DNA from: Agarophyton chilense
Taxonomy: Eukaryota; Rhodophyta; Florideophyceae; Gracilariales; Gracilariaceae
Direction of reading: 5' to 3'
Assembly: GCA_030374765.1 (NCBI GenBank)
Contig: JARGXX010000016.1
Coordinates: 1,178,001-1,242,000, forward strand
DNA length: 64,000 nt
The notes under the pieces were generated by a model, which was not told where the DNA came from, did not search any database, and saw only the letters and a list, made by a program, of their open reading frames with translations. Shown here piece after piece: positions 11,687-21,064 of the stretch. Position 1 is the first letter of the stretch. Each line of letters begins with the position of its first letter. Position numbers and translations under genes: made by a program.

Positions 11687-13423
11687 GTGAGCCGGCGGCG
11701 CCCCCTTTGGCGTGGTCCGCAGAGCCGCGTCGGAGAATGGCGTCGTCTGGGTTGCTCGGAGTTCCTCTGCCGAGCAGTCCAATACGGAATCTACGAATCT
11801 CCTTCAGAACCATTCAAAGGGAATGGAGTAGAGCTCGCAGACATTCCGCAGACTATGGAGGACAAAGCCTTTGCTTCTGTGGATCTCTCAGAAGGCTGCG
11901 CAAACGGAATATACCACGAGGTATCACATGCGCATGCAATGAAGGCAAAACAAAATGGAGCGGTAATATCCTCAGCCTTCACCGTATGGCAGGACAGTCC
12001 TGGCGGAAAGAAAGGGAGGTTTGTAGTAAACCTCTCAGCGCAGTCAAAGCACTGGGTGGAGGGTACAGTCCGGATGGAATCCTTGGCGGAGTTTGCCATG
12101 CAGATACAGCAAGGGGACCATTTCATTTCTTTCGATTTGCAGAAGGGATACCGGCATTTTCGGCTCCACCCAGACATGAGAGACTGGTTCATCTTCCGGT
12201 ACAATGGGAAGTATTATCAATGCGTCGCCCTCCCGTTCGGGTGGGCAAGATCTCCTCTTTGGTTCACACAGTTAACAGTGCCGTTCATACGCTGCTTACG
12301 GGGACATGGATTCAGGGTGTTAGCCTACCTCGACGACTTTCTGGTTGCTCCTTCGGTCTTCGGAACCGTTTCAACCAGGGATCATTGCACCCGAGCGAAA
12401 AAGATCATCGCCGTCCTCCCCAGGCGATTCGGAATACGGCAAAATACATCCAAGGGGTGTTGGGAGAGAGCCACGAAGTTAGAACATCTGGGGGTACTCA
12501 TCGACACTGTAGAAATGAAGTTCCTCGTAGCACCGCACAAGTTGGGAAAGGTGCAGAGCTTGGCCAAAGCTATCCTAAAGGATGTCCGTTTCGGGAGGAG
12601 ATGGGTCAGCAAGCGAAAGGTCGAGCACCTTTGCGGTGTCTGTGTCGCGCTCTCCTTGGCTATGCCATGGGCCAGGTTCTATATCAGGGCGCTTTATTGG
12701 GACATTTCGCGAAAGAGGGAGCACGACGATCGGGGTCGGGTTCGCCTAAGCCACCAGAGTATTCGGGATCTCCGACGATGGAAGCAACTCAGTGCTCAAG
12801 AGTTGGGAGGAAGACCAATGGTGCCGCCTACTCCATCTGCAGCGTTGCACACCGACGCCGCGGACGTGGGCTATGGAGGAACTTTCAACGCCCGGAACCT
12901 CGAGTCAGGCGTGGACAGTTGCTGGAAAGCCCAAGGAATATGGAATTGGCAAGATCGAGCGCAGTCAATAAGCTATCGCGAGCTCAAGGCCATACGCATG
13001 GTACTCACCGGGAAGCTGAAGCAGAAAATTCTGAGCGAGCAACACCAGGACTTACTACTGCACGTGGACAACCAGGCCGTCGTTCATATCACCAACTCAT
13101 TTGTTTCGGCTTCCCGTCCCATGATGAAAGAGCTACGAAAGCTAAAACTGGTTCTGGACGCTCTTGGTGTCCGTCTTCGCACGGAGTGGATCCCATCGGT
13201 CGCAAACAAATTTGCAGACGCTCTATCGCGACGCTTCTACCGAGGCGACTTGCAGATCAAGCGGCAGCTCAGGCGTTCCGTCGCGGCTGGTATGAAAGCC
13301 CCTCGGGATGCATTTCCATACCGCCAACTGGGCGAGCATCTCGTTTTCTTCGCCGTCAGTCATACGCGGAGCTCGCCTCGAAGTGGGACAAAGAGCAGGC
13401 TCGTCTGTTGTGCCCTCCGGTGA
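11687..13423 (+). CDS. DIRS-type reverse transcriptase / RNase H (ORF2)
   Basis: The product is about 578 residues if counted from a GTG at 11687; no ATG lies near the start. The reverse-transcriptase palm motifs are visible: HFISFDLQKGYRHFRLHP near residue 145, LPFGWARSP near 182 and the catalytic LAYLDDFLV with YLDD at 214-217. RNase H follows, with acidic residues in LHTDAADVGYGGT (Asp390), YRELKAI (Glu432), HVDNQAVV (Asp461) and a distal FADALSR. The enzyme would copy the element RNA into DNA. The ORF1 stop is 8 nt upstream, and the ORF2 frame is open upstream past it, so a -1 frameshift or reinitiation is likely. All key residues appear present. Confidence 0.88.
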   Translation: MSRRRPLWRGPQSRVGEWRRLGCSEFLCRAVQYGIYESPSEPFKGNGVELADIPQTMEDKAFASVDLSEGCANGIYHEVSHAHAMKAKQNGAVISSAFTVWQDSPGGKKGRFVVNLSAQSKHWVEGTVRMESLAEFAMQIQQGDHFISFDLQKGYRHFRLHPDMRDWFIFRYNGKYYQCVALPFGWARSPLWFTQLTVPFIRCLRGHGFRVLAYLDDFLVAPSVFGTVSTRDHCTRAKKIIAVLPRRFGIRQNTSKGCWERATKLEHLGVLIDTVEMKFLVAPHKLGKVQSLAKAILKDVRFGRRWVSKRKVEHLCGVCVALSLAMPWARFYIRALYWDISRKREHDDRGRVRLSHQSIRDLRRWKQLSAQELGGRPMVPPTPSAALHTDAADVGYGGTFNARNLESGVDSCWKAQGIWNWQDRAQSISYRELKAIRMVLTGKLKQKILSEQHQDLLLHVDNQAVVHITNSFVSASRPMMKELRKLKLVLDALGVRLRTEWIPSVANKFADALSRRFYRGDLQIKRQLRRSVAAGMKAPRDAFPYRQLGEHLVFFAVSHTRSSPRSGTKSRLVCCALR

Positions 13424-14693
13424 GCTTGATTTCCGCGACACTTCACAAATTGCGGGTAACGAAAGCCCCGTCGATGCTGCTGATACCATTCTGGCCTCGG
13501 CAGGGATGGTGTCAGGACGCTTTGCGGATGGCATCACGGGTCAAAGAGCTGCGAGCCCCAGCGCACACAATGTGGGCCGGTTACAGGAAGTTGAATCCCA
13601 CATGGAGCCTACTATTGCTCGAGATCAACTTCGAGTGACTAACCGATCCGGCAGAAGAATGGAGTTGGCCAATGCAGCGATATCGCGCCTAGGGTCACTG
13701 CCACCCACCTCAGGTATTCTGCGCTCGGCTGCCCTGCTCTCTGACTACGCTTGGAGTGGCCGTACTGCTGCAAGCCGCAGCTCCCGGTGGCGAGCATGGA
13801 TAGAGTTCTGCACCGTAGAGCAGAGGTCTATACTTCCGGTAACGGAAGCGCATTTCATTGCGTTTGTCGGATGGGTGACGGCGGAGCGCGAGGCTGGGCG
13901 AAGAAGCGTTAGCAGCAAGTCCCTTCCCCAGTATTTCAGTGCGGTGCGGCAGATGCAAGTGGCCTTAACCGGCACACCGGTTCCTCCTTACCCATTTCTT
14001 TCGCATGTACTTCGGGCTTACCAACGGTGGGAAGAGAAGGAGTTTCCTCAGTCTACTTTTCGGTGTGGTGTGCCGGCGGAAGTGGTTCAAAGGATATGGG
14101 GACTCGGCATGGCGACGAACGCAACTGCAACTTTGCGAGATTGCGCAATGGTTGTATTTGCGTATTGTTTCAACGGGTTACGCGACAGCTCGGTAACGTC
14201 CCTGTTGACGCAAAACGTCGCGATCACGCAGACAGAAGTGCTCGCTCGGTTGACTAGTCTGAAAGGCAAGCCTGCCAGTCGTGCGCCGCTAATGCGATAT
14301 TGGCGAGTGTCCGAAGCTCCATCGCCGATCGATCTATGGCAGCGATTTGCAGTTGCACGTGGGAGGCACGACTGCTTCTTCGGACTTGACGGCGAGCGAA
14401 CGCCATTAGCCGAGCAAACCACGACTCGAGCTTTGTTGCGCTGCCTCGCAGTTTTAAGGATCGAACCACCCGAGGGTGGAAAGTATACATCGCATTCGCT
14501 CCGCATCGGGGCGCATACGGAACAGGTTTTGTTAGAATTTCCGCTCGAGGTTTGCTTGTCGCGCTTCGGTTGGGGACCTGGCGCAGGTGTGGAAATGGCA
14601 AGTACTTACTTTGACCGTACGATCGCTTTGTCTCCCGCTTCGTTTTGGGTGTTCGGTCATCCATCGTGCGAGGTTCTCGCTTCCACCGCTTGA
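13308..14693 (+). CDS. Tyrosine recombinase (ORF3) of the YR retrotransposon
   Basis: 461 residues from ATG 13308, overlapping the end of ORF2 by 116 nt in another frame. The C-terminal half carries the catalytic set of tyrosine recombinases: Arg292 in FNGLRDSSVTSL, His396 and Arg399 in TSHSLRIGAHTE, and the nucleophile Tyr434 in ASTYFDR. A SAM-like N-terminal core-binding region precedes it (about 130-240, around WRAWIEF). In DIRS/Ngaro elements this protein inserts a circular DNA intermediate without target duplication. The first 100 residues overlap ORF2 and may be dispensable; a later ATG at residue 99 is an alternative start. It appears intact. Confidence 0.88.
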   Translation: MHFHTANWASISFSSPSVIRGARLEVGQRAGSSVVPSGELDFRDTSQIAGNESPVDAADTILASAGMVSGRFADGITGQRAASPSAHNVGRLQEVESHMEPTIARDQLRVTNRSGRRMELANAAISRLGSLPPTSGILRSAALLSDYAWSGRTAASRSSRWRAWIEFCTVEQRSILPVTEAHFIAFVGWVTAEREAGRRSVSSKSLPQYFSAVRQMQVALTGTPVPPYPFLSHVLRAYQRWEEKEFPQSTFRCGVPAEVVQRIWGLGMATNATATLRDCAMVVFAYCFNGLRDSSVTSLLTQNVAITQTEVLARLTSLKGKPASRAPLMRYWRVSEAPSPIDLWQRFAVARGRHDCFFGLDGERTPLAEQTTTRALLRCLAVLRIEPPEGGKYTSHSLRIGAHTEQVLLEFPLEVCLSRFGWGPGAGVEMASTYFDRTIALSPASFWVFGHPSCEVLASTA

Positions 14694-14753
14694 TGAGCGG
14701 CCGCCTGATCATTCGGAACAGAAAACGCTGCGCGATCGTAAGTTGGACATTTC

Positions 14754-14944
14754 GTTGAGTGTAGACGTCCTTGTTTATGCAAATGAAACGCATTCACATA
14801 CATAGCGAGGCCGGCTACGTATGTGGCGTGCGCGACGTGTACGAAAAAAGTCGATCACGTATCTGATGCACCGCGGCCGGCGAGTCTACAAGAGCCAGGC
14901 GGGTGCCACGGCGATCTGCCGAGATCACTGGCATGCCTCTCTCT
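14754..14944 (+). repeat. 191-bp direct repeat, right copy (A2)
   Basis: Same sequence as 10709-10899 with about five differences, clustered at a 4-bp patch (ATTC here, GTCG in the left copy). It lies 60 bp after the recombinase stop. Confidence 0.9.
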
Positions 14945-15053
14945 CCCATACACCCCCCCTGTGTAATCATGCCTCTCTTTCTGTGGCCGTAGGCGTGCTG
15001 GCATACGTGTTGAACAAAATGGCGAGCATGGCTGCTAGAGTTCCTGCAACGTA

Positions 15054-15077
15054 GGGGGGCCCCCCCCAAAAGGGGGG
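15054..15077. other. G6C8-A4-G6 hairpin at the right side of the YR element
   Basis: Six G, eight C, four A and six G occur in a row and can form a GC-only stem with an AAAA loop. It marks the approximate end of the element and may be a replication or assembly trouble spot. Confidence 0.6.
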
Positions 15078-15862
15078 CTTCCTTCCTTACACTACGGTGC
15101 GCAGATATCCTCAGCGCGAACCGGACCTTGACGGAACACTCACCAACTGTCGCCAGCATGGATATTGAGGTAGCAAGTTCGATTCTGGGTCGACTATTTA
15201 TACCTGACAGTGAAGGAGACGGATGGAAAGGGACAGGGTTCGAATCCAGCCGTCTACGGGCCAATATTTGGTAGAAAACTCTAGAGACGTAGTGGCATTC
15301 TTCGGAAGTGGCCTTCTCTAGAGGTTAAGTATGGTAAAAAGAATTGTTTCAAGGTCTACACGTCTGTTCTGGTCGGCCTTGAGTTTGGCTGTTTGTCTTC
15401 TCATTGACAGGGGCATTTTAGTTCTGCGCTCATAGGACGTTTGCGGAATCCTGGAAGAAGTAAAACTATGTGTTGTCGGAGATTCGGCAGCTCATTGTGA
15501 GCCTTTATGTACGCCCTACATATTGCCTGTTCGCAAATTTGGCTCTGCCAAATTGAGCCCGAATGAGGGTTACTTAAAAAAAAGTAGGTTCCCCACTTGA
15601 GCACAGGTGGTGCAGGCGGCACGTCCCTACAGGTGGCAACGTCAATGGGATATTGACACAGTTTTAACTCGTTTTAAAAAGCTTTCGAACCATATGCGTT
15701 TGGCAGGGAAGACTGATCGGCCGGTAAGAGTTGCAGCTCTTGGTCCTACACCGTTGATGTCCGCTGTATTTCATTGCGTTCCAAATTCTTCAGCGCTAAC
15801 CAAGTAGGCTGTTTCCCAGACCTTCGGAACAGGGATGCGTTTCCGTCCCGAAGTTCAGTAAT
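15078..15862. other. Intergenic, no gene seen
   Basis: Downstream flank of SPT16. It has two T-loop-like words (near 15168 and 15240) but no foldable tRNA, and no supported coding frame. Confidence 0.5.
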
Positions 15863-18800
15863 CTAACGGTTACGACGACTACGCTTCCGCGACGAGGTCG
15901 CATCCCTACTTCGCCGACCTCCTCCTGCACCTGGCTTTCGACTGCCTCGCCCTCTGCCTTCGTCGTCTGACGTCGGCGCTTTTCTCAAGTCGTCCGCCCG
16001 CGCATTCCGCTCCAGCTCCTCCCATTCTAATCCCTCCTCATCCGAACTCAGGTCGTCTTCTCCCTCGTCTGACTGCCCTTCCAGCTCGCGTTTAGCGTCA
16101 AAAGCATCACTGTCGCTGTCCTCACTACTTTCCTCACTGCTTCCGTATGCATCCTCGGATAGACTCGGTGCAAACTCGGCATCGCCATCTAGACTGTCTG
16201 CTTGATCGTCACTACCTTCCTCGCCTTCCACAGGTTCATCAGTCGACAAAAAGTTCCACCCACCTCGATCATAAAAGTCCTCCAGATCATAGCGAATATT
16301 CTTAAGCACCTCATTCCATTGCAGGCTCGCCTTTGTTTCGTAATACTTTATGTTCTGCTCATCGAGATATCTTTTCAAGGGCGTGAGCTCTTCCATTGGA
16401 ACCGAGCTTATGCGCATCCAATAATCCTTTGCCGCTTTTCCAGTTGCTGCCGGATCATCCTCGAATCCTTTAAATACAAACACCACATCAAACATTCGCA
16501 ATTGGAAGATCACTCTTTCAAAGTGCGCCACTTCCACATCTTCAAGGTTCAAAATGAATGGCGGCCATTCAGTGAGATTCACTATACAAGAGACAGTGGG
16601 CAACAGAGTAACAGATACTGATCGTGGAGCCCCAGTAAATTGAAGCTGGCGATATGGAATGTCAAATTCCAGGTTATAGCGTTCTTCCACTTGTTTCGTA
16701 AACTTCAAAAAATTTCTGTTTGTTCTGTTGCGCAGCTCTCTTTCTCTTTGCTCCTCTTCTAACTCATCCTGATCGAATTGACGTCTCCGACTTTCGTTCA
16801 GCTTTACCACGGCTTCCATGACTTGAACATAGAACTGAATGTCCTTCACCTTCTTCGTCCCGATCATAATCTCGTTCTTCAGATGGAAATGAAGAATCAC
16901 CAAAAGCTCTTTATCCGCTTCTTGGAAGAAAGCATTTCGGATATTGGCGTAGATGATCTCAATGTTTCCAGAGCGACATCTGTACCGGAATCCATTGGTA
17001 TGTGCTTCCAGAATGCCAACATTGTTCTTTCCTTTCGCCATTGGTGGTCGCACTGCTACTTCAGAGAGGGAGACAAGCGACCTTCTCTCTATGACCAAAC
17101 TCTGCTGTGATACAAGCGTTTCCTTCTCTCTTGCCACTCGACCCTTCTCGTTTGTGCGCTTTCGAAGCTCTTTGATTTTTCGAAGGCAATCAGTAAGATT
17201 CAAGGGATTTGACGATCTAAACGTAAACTCTTTGATGAAAGCTGCTACCGTACTTTCTCGGACAGCGAATCCTGGAAACCGTGGTGTGTTATCCGGACGA
17301 CCCTGACTTCGCACCGCTGCCTGTGGTGTATGGAAGTTAATCCGAAGATAGCTATACTGCCCCTCGTCTGATTTTGTTGCGTTTTTCAGGGTGGATATGT
17401 GAAACGGCACTGGTACACCATGTATCGGAACAATGACCGTCTCAGCATCCATGTCAACAACAATGGACCGAGGTTTGACGGTCGGGAAGTTGGCAGGTGT
17501 TTCATACGCTCGAATGTCATCGAGCAGTTTTTTTTCCTCAACCTTGATGTCGTCAACGGTGAGAATATTGCCGCCTTTCAGTCGGGAGCGACCGCGATCC
17601 AACATCTTCTTTGCCAGGGTTTCCTGATGCTTCCGGCGTCGTGCTTCTTCTTCTTCGCTTTCCGCAATCTGCGCCGTATCTGCATTGCCTCGTCGGCGGC
17701 CGCGACCCGTTTCTCGTTCTTCGTTTGTGGGGCCCGCATGGCCGTTGCTGCGAGAAGATCGCGCTTTTCTTTTTCCATCCTTAGCGCCTCTATCTTCACT
17801 ATCCTCGCTAAGGTCATCTCTCTCTTCCTCAGCTTCGTATTGGTAACTAATATGTTTGAAGTCCTTGCGACTGAACGCCGTGAAATTTTCAGGCCCCATC
17901 TTTTCGTCCCGCACATATACGGTGTCGGCGATGAGCACAGAGTAGTTTCCATTATCTGGATCCAAGACATTCTGTACTCCAACAGATACATTGAACACCA
18001 TACCCTTCTCAACCTTTGTTTCGTTCTTTGCATTCAAAACAAAAGAGCTATCTCGAAACTCAATCCCCATACCAAACCCGACATTTTTTGTCATTGAAGC
18101 TTTCAAATTAGGCATAGTGATGCCCTCGGCCTTTTGAGTCTCACTACGCTCACTCAAAGTCTTCGCCGCCGCAGCATATGCTTGTTTCAGAGGTTTTCCA
18201 GGTACAAGAGCGCGAATGGCAGCTTCCTGGGCTTTGAGAACAGCTTCATAAACAAAGCCTTGAGTCTTTGAAGGAGCAATGAATAATGTTCTCGATATAT
18301 TACTGCAGTAAAAATTAAAGCGAGCTCCTATACTGGCGACGATACAACCAAATGCCAGATACTCATCTGTGCTCTCTGCACTTGGACGCAAATCAAACTT
18401 ACGGTCCTTCGCCTGCAAACCGGCACTTTGAATAATCGGTGGGTAGCATGGATCACAAAGCTCAGGCTTGAATGTGCCAAGGCGTGCTTTGCTAGGGTTC
18501 AGGATGGCTTCCTCCGCATAATCTGACAAGGTTGTGTGAGACGTCTTTCGGTCTTGATCGATTGTTTTCTCAATTCGCTCAGTGAGCGAGTGTTTCATGA
18601 CGTGAGCGCTGAGATACGAAGCTCGCTTGACACATTTTTCTTCATCGCCATCTTTCACGGCCAGCACCGAAGCAATGCCTGGAGCAAGATTTATAGTTGG
18701 CACGTCTGCGACCGCCTTTTTTACGATGGCTGCGGCCGGCCCTTGTTGTGAGGAAAGCTCCTTGGTGAGAACGGCCACCTTGGTTGCTCCAGTGACGGCG

Positions 18801-19150
18801 CTTTGTACGGCAGAACGCAAAGACGACTCATCTTCAGATGAAATGACGTTAATCTTTGGGCGGGCATCAGTGGCTTTTGACTTGAGCCCAGAAAGTCCAG
18901 AGAAATCCTGCTTTCCGAAAGCAAGGAGGATTTCGCTTTCGGACATGGCGAGCACAACGCCCTGTAACTCGGCGCCAAAGAGCCATGTAACAAGCGCAAA
19001 GGATTTGAGGTAACCAATATCGGCGTCTGCATCGTATACACCAGTAGCGATGAAAACTGCCTGTGATTCGTTGAAACAGCTGACGGTACCGTCTTTCCAT
19101 GCTTTGTACAGTTTTTGGAGTCGCTGAGGAAATTTGTCGAGTTGTCCCAT
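15863..19150 (-). CDS. SPT16: FACT complex subunit SPT16
   Basis: Large subunit of the FACT histone chaperone, which handles H2A-H2B and H3-H4 during transcription and replication in the nucleus. I chose the ATG at 19150 (MGQLDKFPQRL), giving 1095 residues; the frame extends 108 codons further upstream but that part is not SPT16-like. Order: inactive aminopeptidase (pita-bread) domain with ATGVYDADADIGYLKS and FGMGIEFRDSSF; a dimerisation region with RSIVVDMDAETV; a middle PH-like domain with FTGAPRSVSVTLLPT and a D-V-V-F-V-F-K-F/G-type strand. Then comes a long Asp/Glu/Ser tail. A final basic stretch (RKPGAGGG...RKRSRRNR) after the acidic tail resembles a nuclear signal. Single exon; it shares a 0.6-kb divergent promoter with the NOSIP-like gene. 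Confidence 0.95.
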   Translation of the reverse strand: MGQLDKFPQRLQKLYKAWKDGTVSCFNESQAVFIATGVYDADADIGYLKSFALVTWLFGAELQGVVLAMSESEILLAFGKQDFSGLSGLKSKATDARPKINVISSEDESSLRSAVQSAVTGATKVAVLTKELSSQQGPAAAIVKKAVADVPTINLAPGIASVLAVKDGDEEKCVKRASYLSAHVMKHSLTERIEKTIDQDRKTSHTTLSDYAEEAILNPSKARLGTFKPELCDPCYPPIIQSAGLQAKDRKFDLRPSAESTDEYLAFGCIVASIGARFNFYCSNISRTLFIAPSKTQGFVYEAVLKAQEAAIRALVPGKPLKQAYAAAAKTLSERSETQKAEGITMPNLKASMTKNVGFGMGIEFRDSSFVLNAKNETKVEKGMVFNVSVGVQNVLDPDNGNYSVLIADTVYVRDEKMGPENFTAFSRKDFKHISYQYEAEEERDDLSEDSEDRGAKDGKRKARSSRSNGHAGPTNEERETGRGRRRGNADTAQIAESEEEEARRRKHQETLAKKMLDRGRSRLKGGNILTVDDIKVEEKKLLDDIRAYETPANFPTVKPRSIVVDMDAETVIVPIHGVPVPFHISTLKNATKSDEGQYSYLRINFHTPQAAVRSQGRPDNTPRFPGFAVRESTVAAFIKEFTFRSSNPLNLTDCLRKIKELRKRTNEKGRVAREKETLVSQQSLVIERRSLVSLSEVAVRPPMAKGKNNVGILEAHTNGFRYRCRSGNIEIIYANIRNAFFQEADKELLVILHFHLKNEIMIGTKKVKDIQFYVQVMEAVVKLNESRRRQFDQDELEEEQRERELRNRTNRNFLKFTKQVEERYNLEFDIPYRQLQFTGAPRSVSVTLLPTVSCIVNLTEWPPFILNLEDVEVAHFERVIFQLRMFDVVFVFKGFEDDPAATGKAAKDYWMRISSVPMEELTPLKRYLDEQNIKYYETKASLQWNEVLKNIRYDLEDFYDRGGWNFLSTDEPVEGEEGSDDQADSLDGDAEFAPSLSEDAYGSSEESSEDSDSDAFDAKRELEGQSDEGEDDLSSDEEGLEWEELERNARADDLRKAPTSDDEGRGRGSRKPGAGGGRRSRDATSSRKRSRRNR

Positions 19151-19778
19151 GTTGGTTAGCTGTGTTCTGCTGATGAAGAGTGAGCAGGGCTTGCTTGGAA
19201 AAATTGGCTTGGACAGAAAGCGCCAAAGTAGGACAGCAGCTGCGGCAGGTGAAACAGGATCTAGTTGGACGAGCGTTGCGCGGTGCGGAGTAGCAATTGT
19301 TACATGCAAGTAGACGGTGGAATTGATGCTCGGGCTTCGACGGTACCGTTTACACGCGAGTTTGCGAGCAGCGGCAGGCCCCGTTTGCCGCCAATGGAGA
19401 AATTTGACGTGCTGTACACTTTTGCGAAATGCGCATTTTTGCACTTTTTCGTGCAGTGCTTCTGTTGGCGCCAAATCTCTACATCCTTTTTACCATCACC
19501 AACATCAGATCCGGCTCCGGTACACGGCGACCAAAAATCCAGCTGTTGTTACGTGCCCATGGATACCTCGAGCTGTTGGAAAACTACATCGTCAACCAAA
19601 TCTTCTCCGCGTAGCTTTCAACACTAGTGTACACCGTCGTGTGGTATCTGCCTCGTGGTCAACCAACAGAATATGCTTTTTCATCCGCATGAATTCAGCA
19701 ACTGACTCCTCTGGATACAATATAGGTCTCCTCTGCCACTGAACTTCCATTCAACCAGCGTACTCCGCCGCAGCCACC
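19151..19778. promoter_or_regulatory. Divergent promoter region, SPT16 / NOSIP-like
   Basis: 628 bp separate the two start codons, which face away from each other. No clear TATA box was seen. Both 5' leaders and promoters must lie here. Confidence 0.5.
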
Positions 19779-20753
19779 ATGACACGACACTCAAAGAGCA
19801 ACACAGACGGCGCAGTCTTCACATATCATGAGCGACGAAACATGAACCACGGGTCCATCTACATGCGCCTACCCTCAGCCTCGATGAAGCCATGGAATCA
19901 CTGCGCTCTTAGTTTGGCTATCGCTTCAGATCCAGTCCTCACACCTCAAGGAGTGCTATACGACCGAGAGGCAATCCTTCTCAATCTTCTACATCAGAAA
20001 AAGACCGCCAAATCCCAACTCGACTTTCAGAGGGCTGAGCAGCTTCGAGTCGCAAGGGAAAACGCTGCGCGCCATGCTCGACAGCAAGCACAGCTGGAAA
20101 AGAATTTTGTTGACACTCAGCAAACTTTGCACGAGCGTCCGAAAGAAGACAATGAGCCTGATGTTCATGAAGAGCAGAGGAAAACAAATTTCTGGCTTCC
20201 AGGTGACCACAACCTTGTATCGAACGTAACGAGCGAAACAGAACTACGCCCAGTCAAGAGGCGCAAAATGGACAAATCTGCACTGCGAACAGTGTGCCCT
20301 ATCACTCAAGCTGCGCTCAAGTCGAGAGATCTGATCTCGTTGAAGCTCACTCGTGTCAAGAAAGAAATACGGAAAAAAGAAAGAGATGAAGAGAGTGGGG
20401 GTGAGGATGAGGATGAGGATGAGGATGAGGATGATGCAGAGGAGAGGGACAAGAGACACCAAACAGAACAAGATTCTGCTTCACTGGTAGATGACATGTT
20501 CATGTGTCCAGTTTGCCAAGCTGTTTTGGTGAACGCTTCAAAACCAATCGCGCTTCGCACCGGGACAGTTCTTTGCGCAAAGTGTGTGGATCAATTTGTG
20601 CTGAAAAGCGCACGAGACCCTGTGACTGATGTAAAGGTAGACTTGAAAACAGATGTGATTCGAATCCACAATTCCGGAACTGGCTTCGTCGCTAGCACGC
20701 CTGACGACTGCGCTTCCAAAGAGGCCAAGTTGTACAGGCCATCCGTTCGATAG
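19779..20753 (+). CDS. NOSIP-like U-box/RING protein
   Basis: 324 residues. The N-terminus MTRHSKSNTDGAVFTYHERR is the hallmark start of the NOSIP family, followed by SDPVLTPQGVLYDREAIL (zf-NOSIP) and a coiled, basic region with LLHQKKTAKSQLDF. An acidic low-complexity stretch (GEDEDEDEDEDDAEE) sits at about 220. The C-terminal modified RING/U-box reads FMCPVCQAVLVNASKPIALRTG, VLCAKCVDQFV, DPVTDVKV and TGFVAS, and ends KLYRPSVR. Family members are nuclear E3 ubiquitin ligases, also found with spliceosomes. The gene is a single exon. Identity is firm from both ends; the biochemical target is unknown. Confidence 0.9.
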   Translation: MTRHSKSNTDGAVFTYHERRNMNHGSIYMRLPSASMKPWNHCALSLAIASDPVLTPQGVLYDREAILLNLLHQKKTAKSQLDFQRAEQLRVARENAARHARQQAQLEKNFVDTQQTLHERPKEDNEPDVHEEQRKTNFWLPGDHNLVSNVTSETELRPVKRRKMDKSALRTVCPITQAALKSRDLISLKLTRVKKEIRKKERDEESGGEDEDEDEDEDDAEERDKRHQTEQDSASLVDDMFMCPVCQAVLVNASKPIALRTGTVLCAKCVDQFVLKSARDPVTDVKVDLKTDVIRIHNSGTGFVASTPDDCASKEAKLYRPSVR

Positions 20754-21064
20754 AGGCACGGATATCCATTTGTATACAAGTTTGTTTTTTTTTTTTTTTT
20801 TGAGCAAAGGATTTACCCAGCATTGAATCGTACGAGGCTTGTTAAACAAGATCTACGATTATGACGGGCTACACAAACACAGTAAGTACGGAGATAAAAG
20901 TCAAAGCGATGGCGTTACGGCGTCACATTAGGCAGTTACTTTGGAATCGAAAACGACAACCGACACCATCAAACCATGAGCTAGAAGAAAAACCCAAATA
21001 GAAGGTAACCACGAAACAGGAACACAGGAGCAATAATGCGGAAAGTTGTTTGTGCGCCATTCAA
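20754..21064. other. Convergent intergenic spacer
   Basis: 311 bp between the stop codons of the NOSIP-like and taxilin genes. It contains a T17 run near 20787 and must hold both 3' ends. No gene seen. Confidence 0.6.

Larger units (their letters stand above)
10709..15059 (+). mobile_element. Tyrosine-recombinase retrotransposon (Ngaro/PAT/DIRS-like)
   Basis: Three plus-strand ORFs encode a gag-like protein, a reverse transcriptase/RNase H of the DIRS type and a tyrosine recombinase. They are flanked by 191-bp direct repeats at 10709-10899 and 14754-14944. The absence of an integrase and of an aspartic protease, with a tyrosine recombinase instead, defines the YR retrotransposon order. PAT/Ngaro elements carry split direct repeats (A1 ... 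B1 A2 B2). A1 and A2 are clear; I could not find a matching B pair, so the right end (set before the GC hairpin at 15054) is a guess. The ORFs are uninterrupted, and the repeats differ at about five positions by eye. Confidence 0.8.

Noticed and set aside
11623-13638. 671-codon plus-strand ORF
   Set aside because: It overlaps the DIRS-type RT in another frame, has no recognisable motifs and is Arg/Ser/Pro-rich, typical of a shadow frame.
15160-15262. tRNA-like T-loop words (GTTCGATTC, GTTCGAATCC)
   Set aside because: The flanking T-stems do not pair and no acceptor or D arm could be folded around them.
19151-19474. Upstream extension of the SPT16 frame (108 codons)
   Set aside because: Not SPT16-like; the ATG at 19150 starts the conserved N-terminus.
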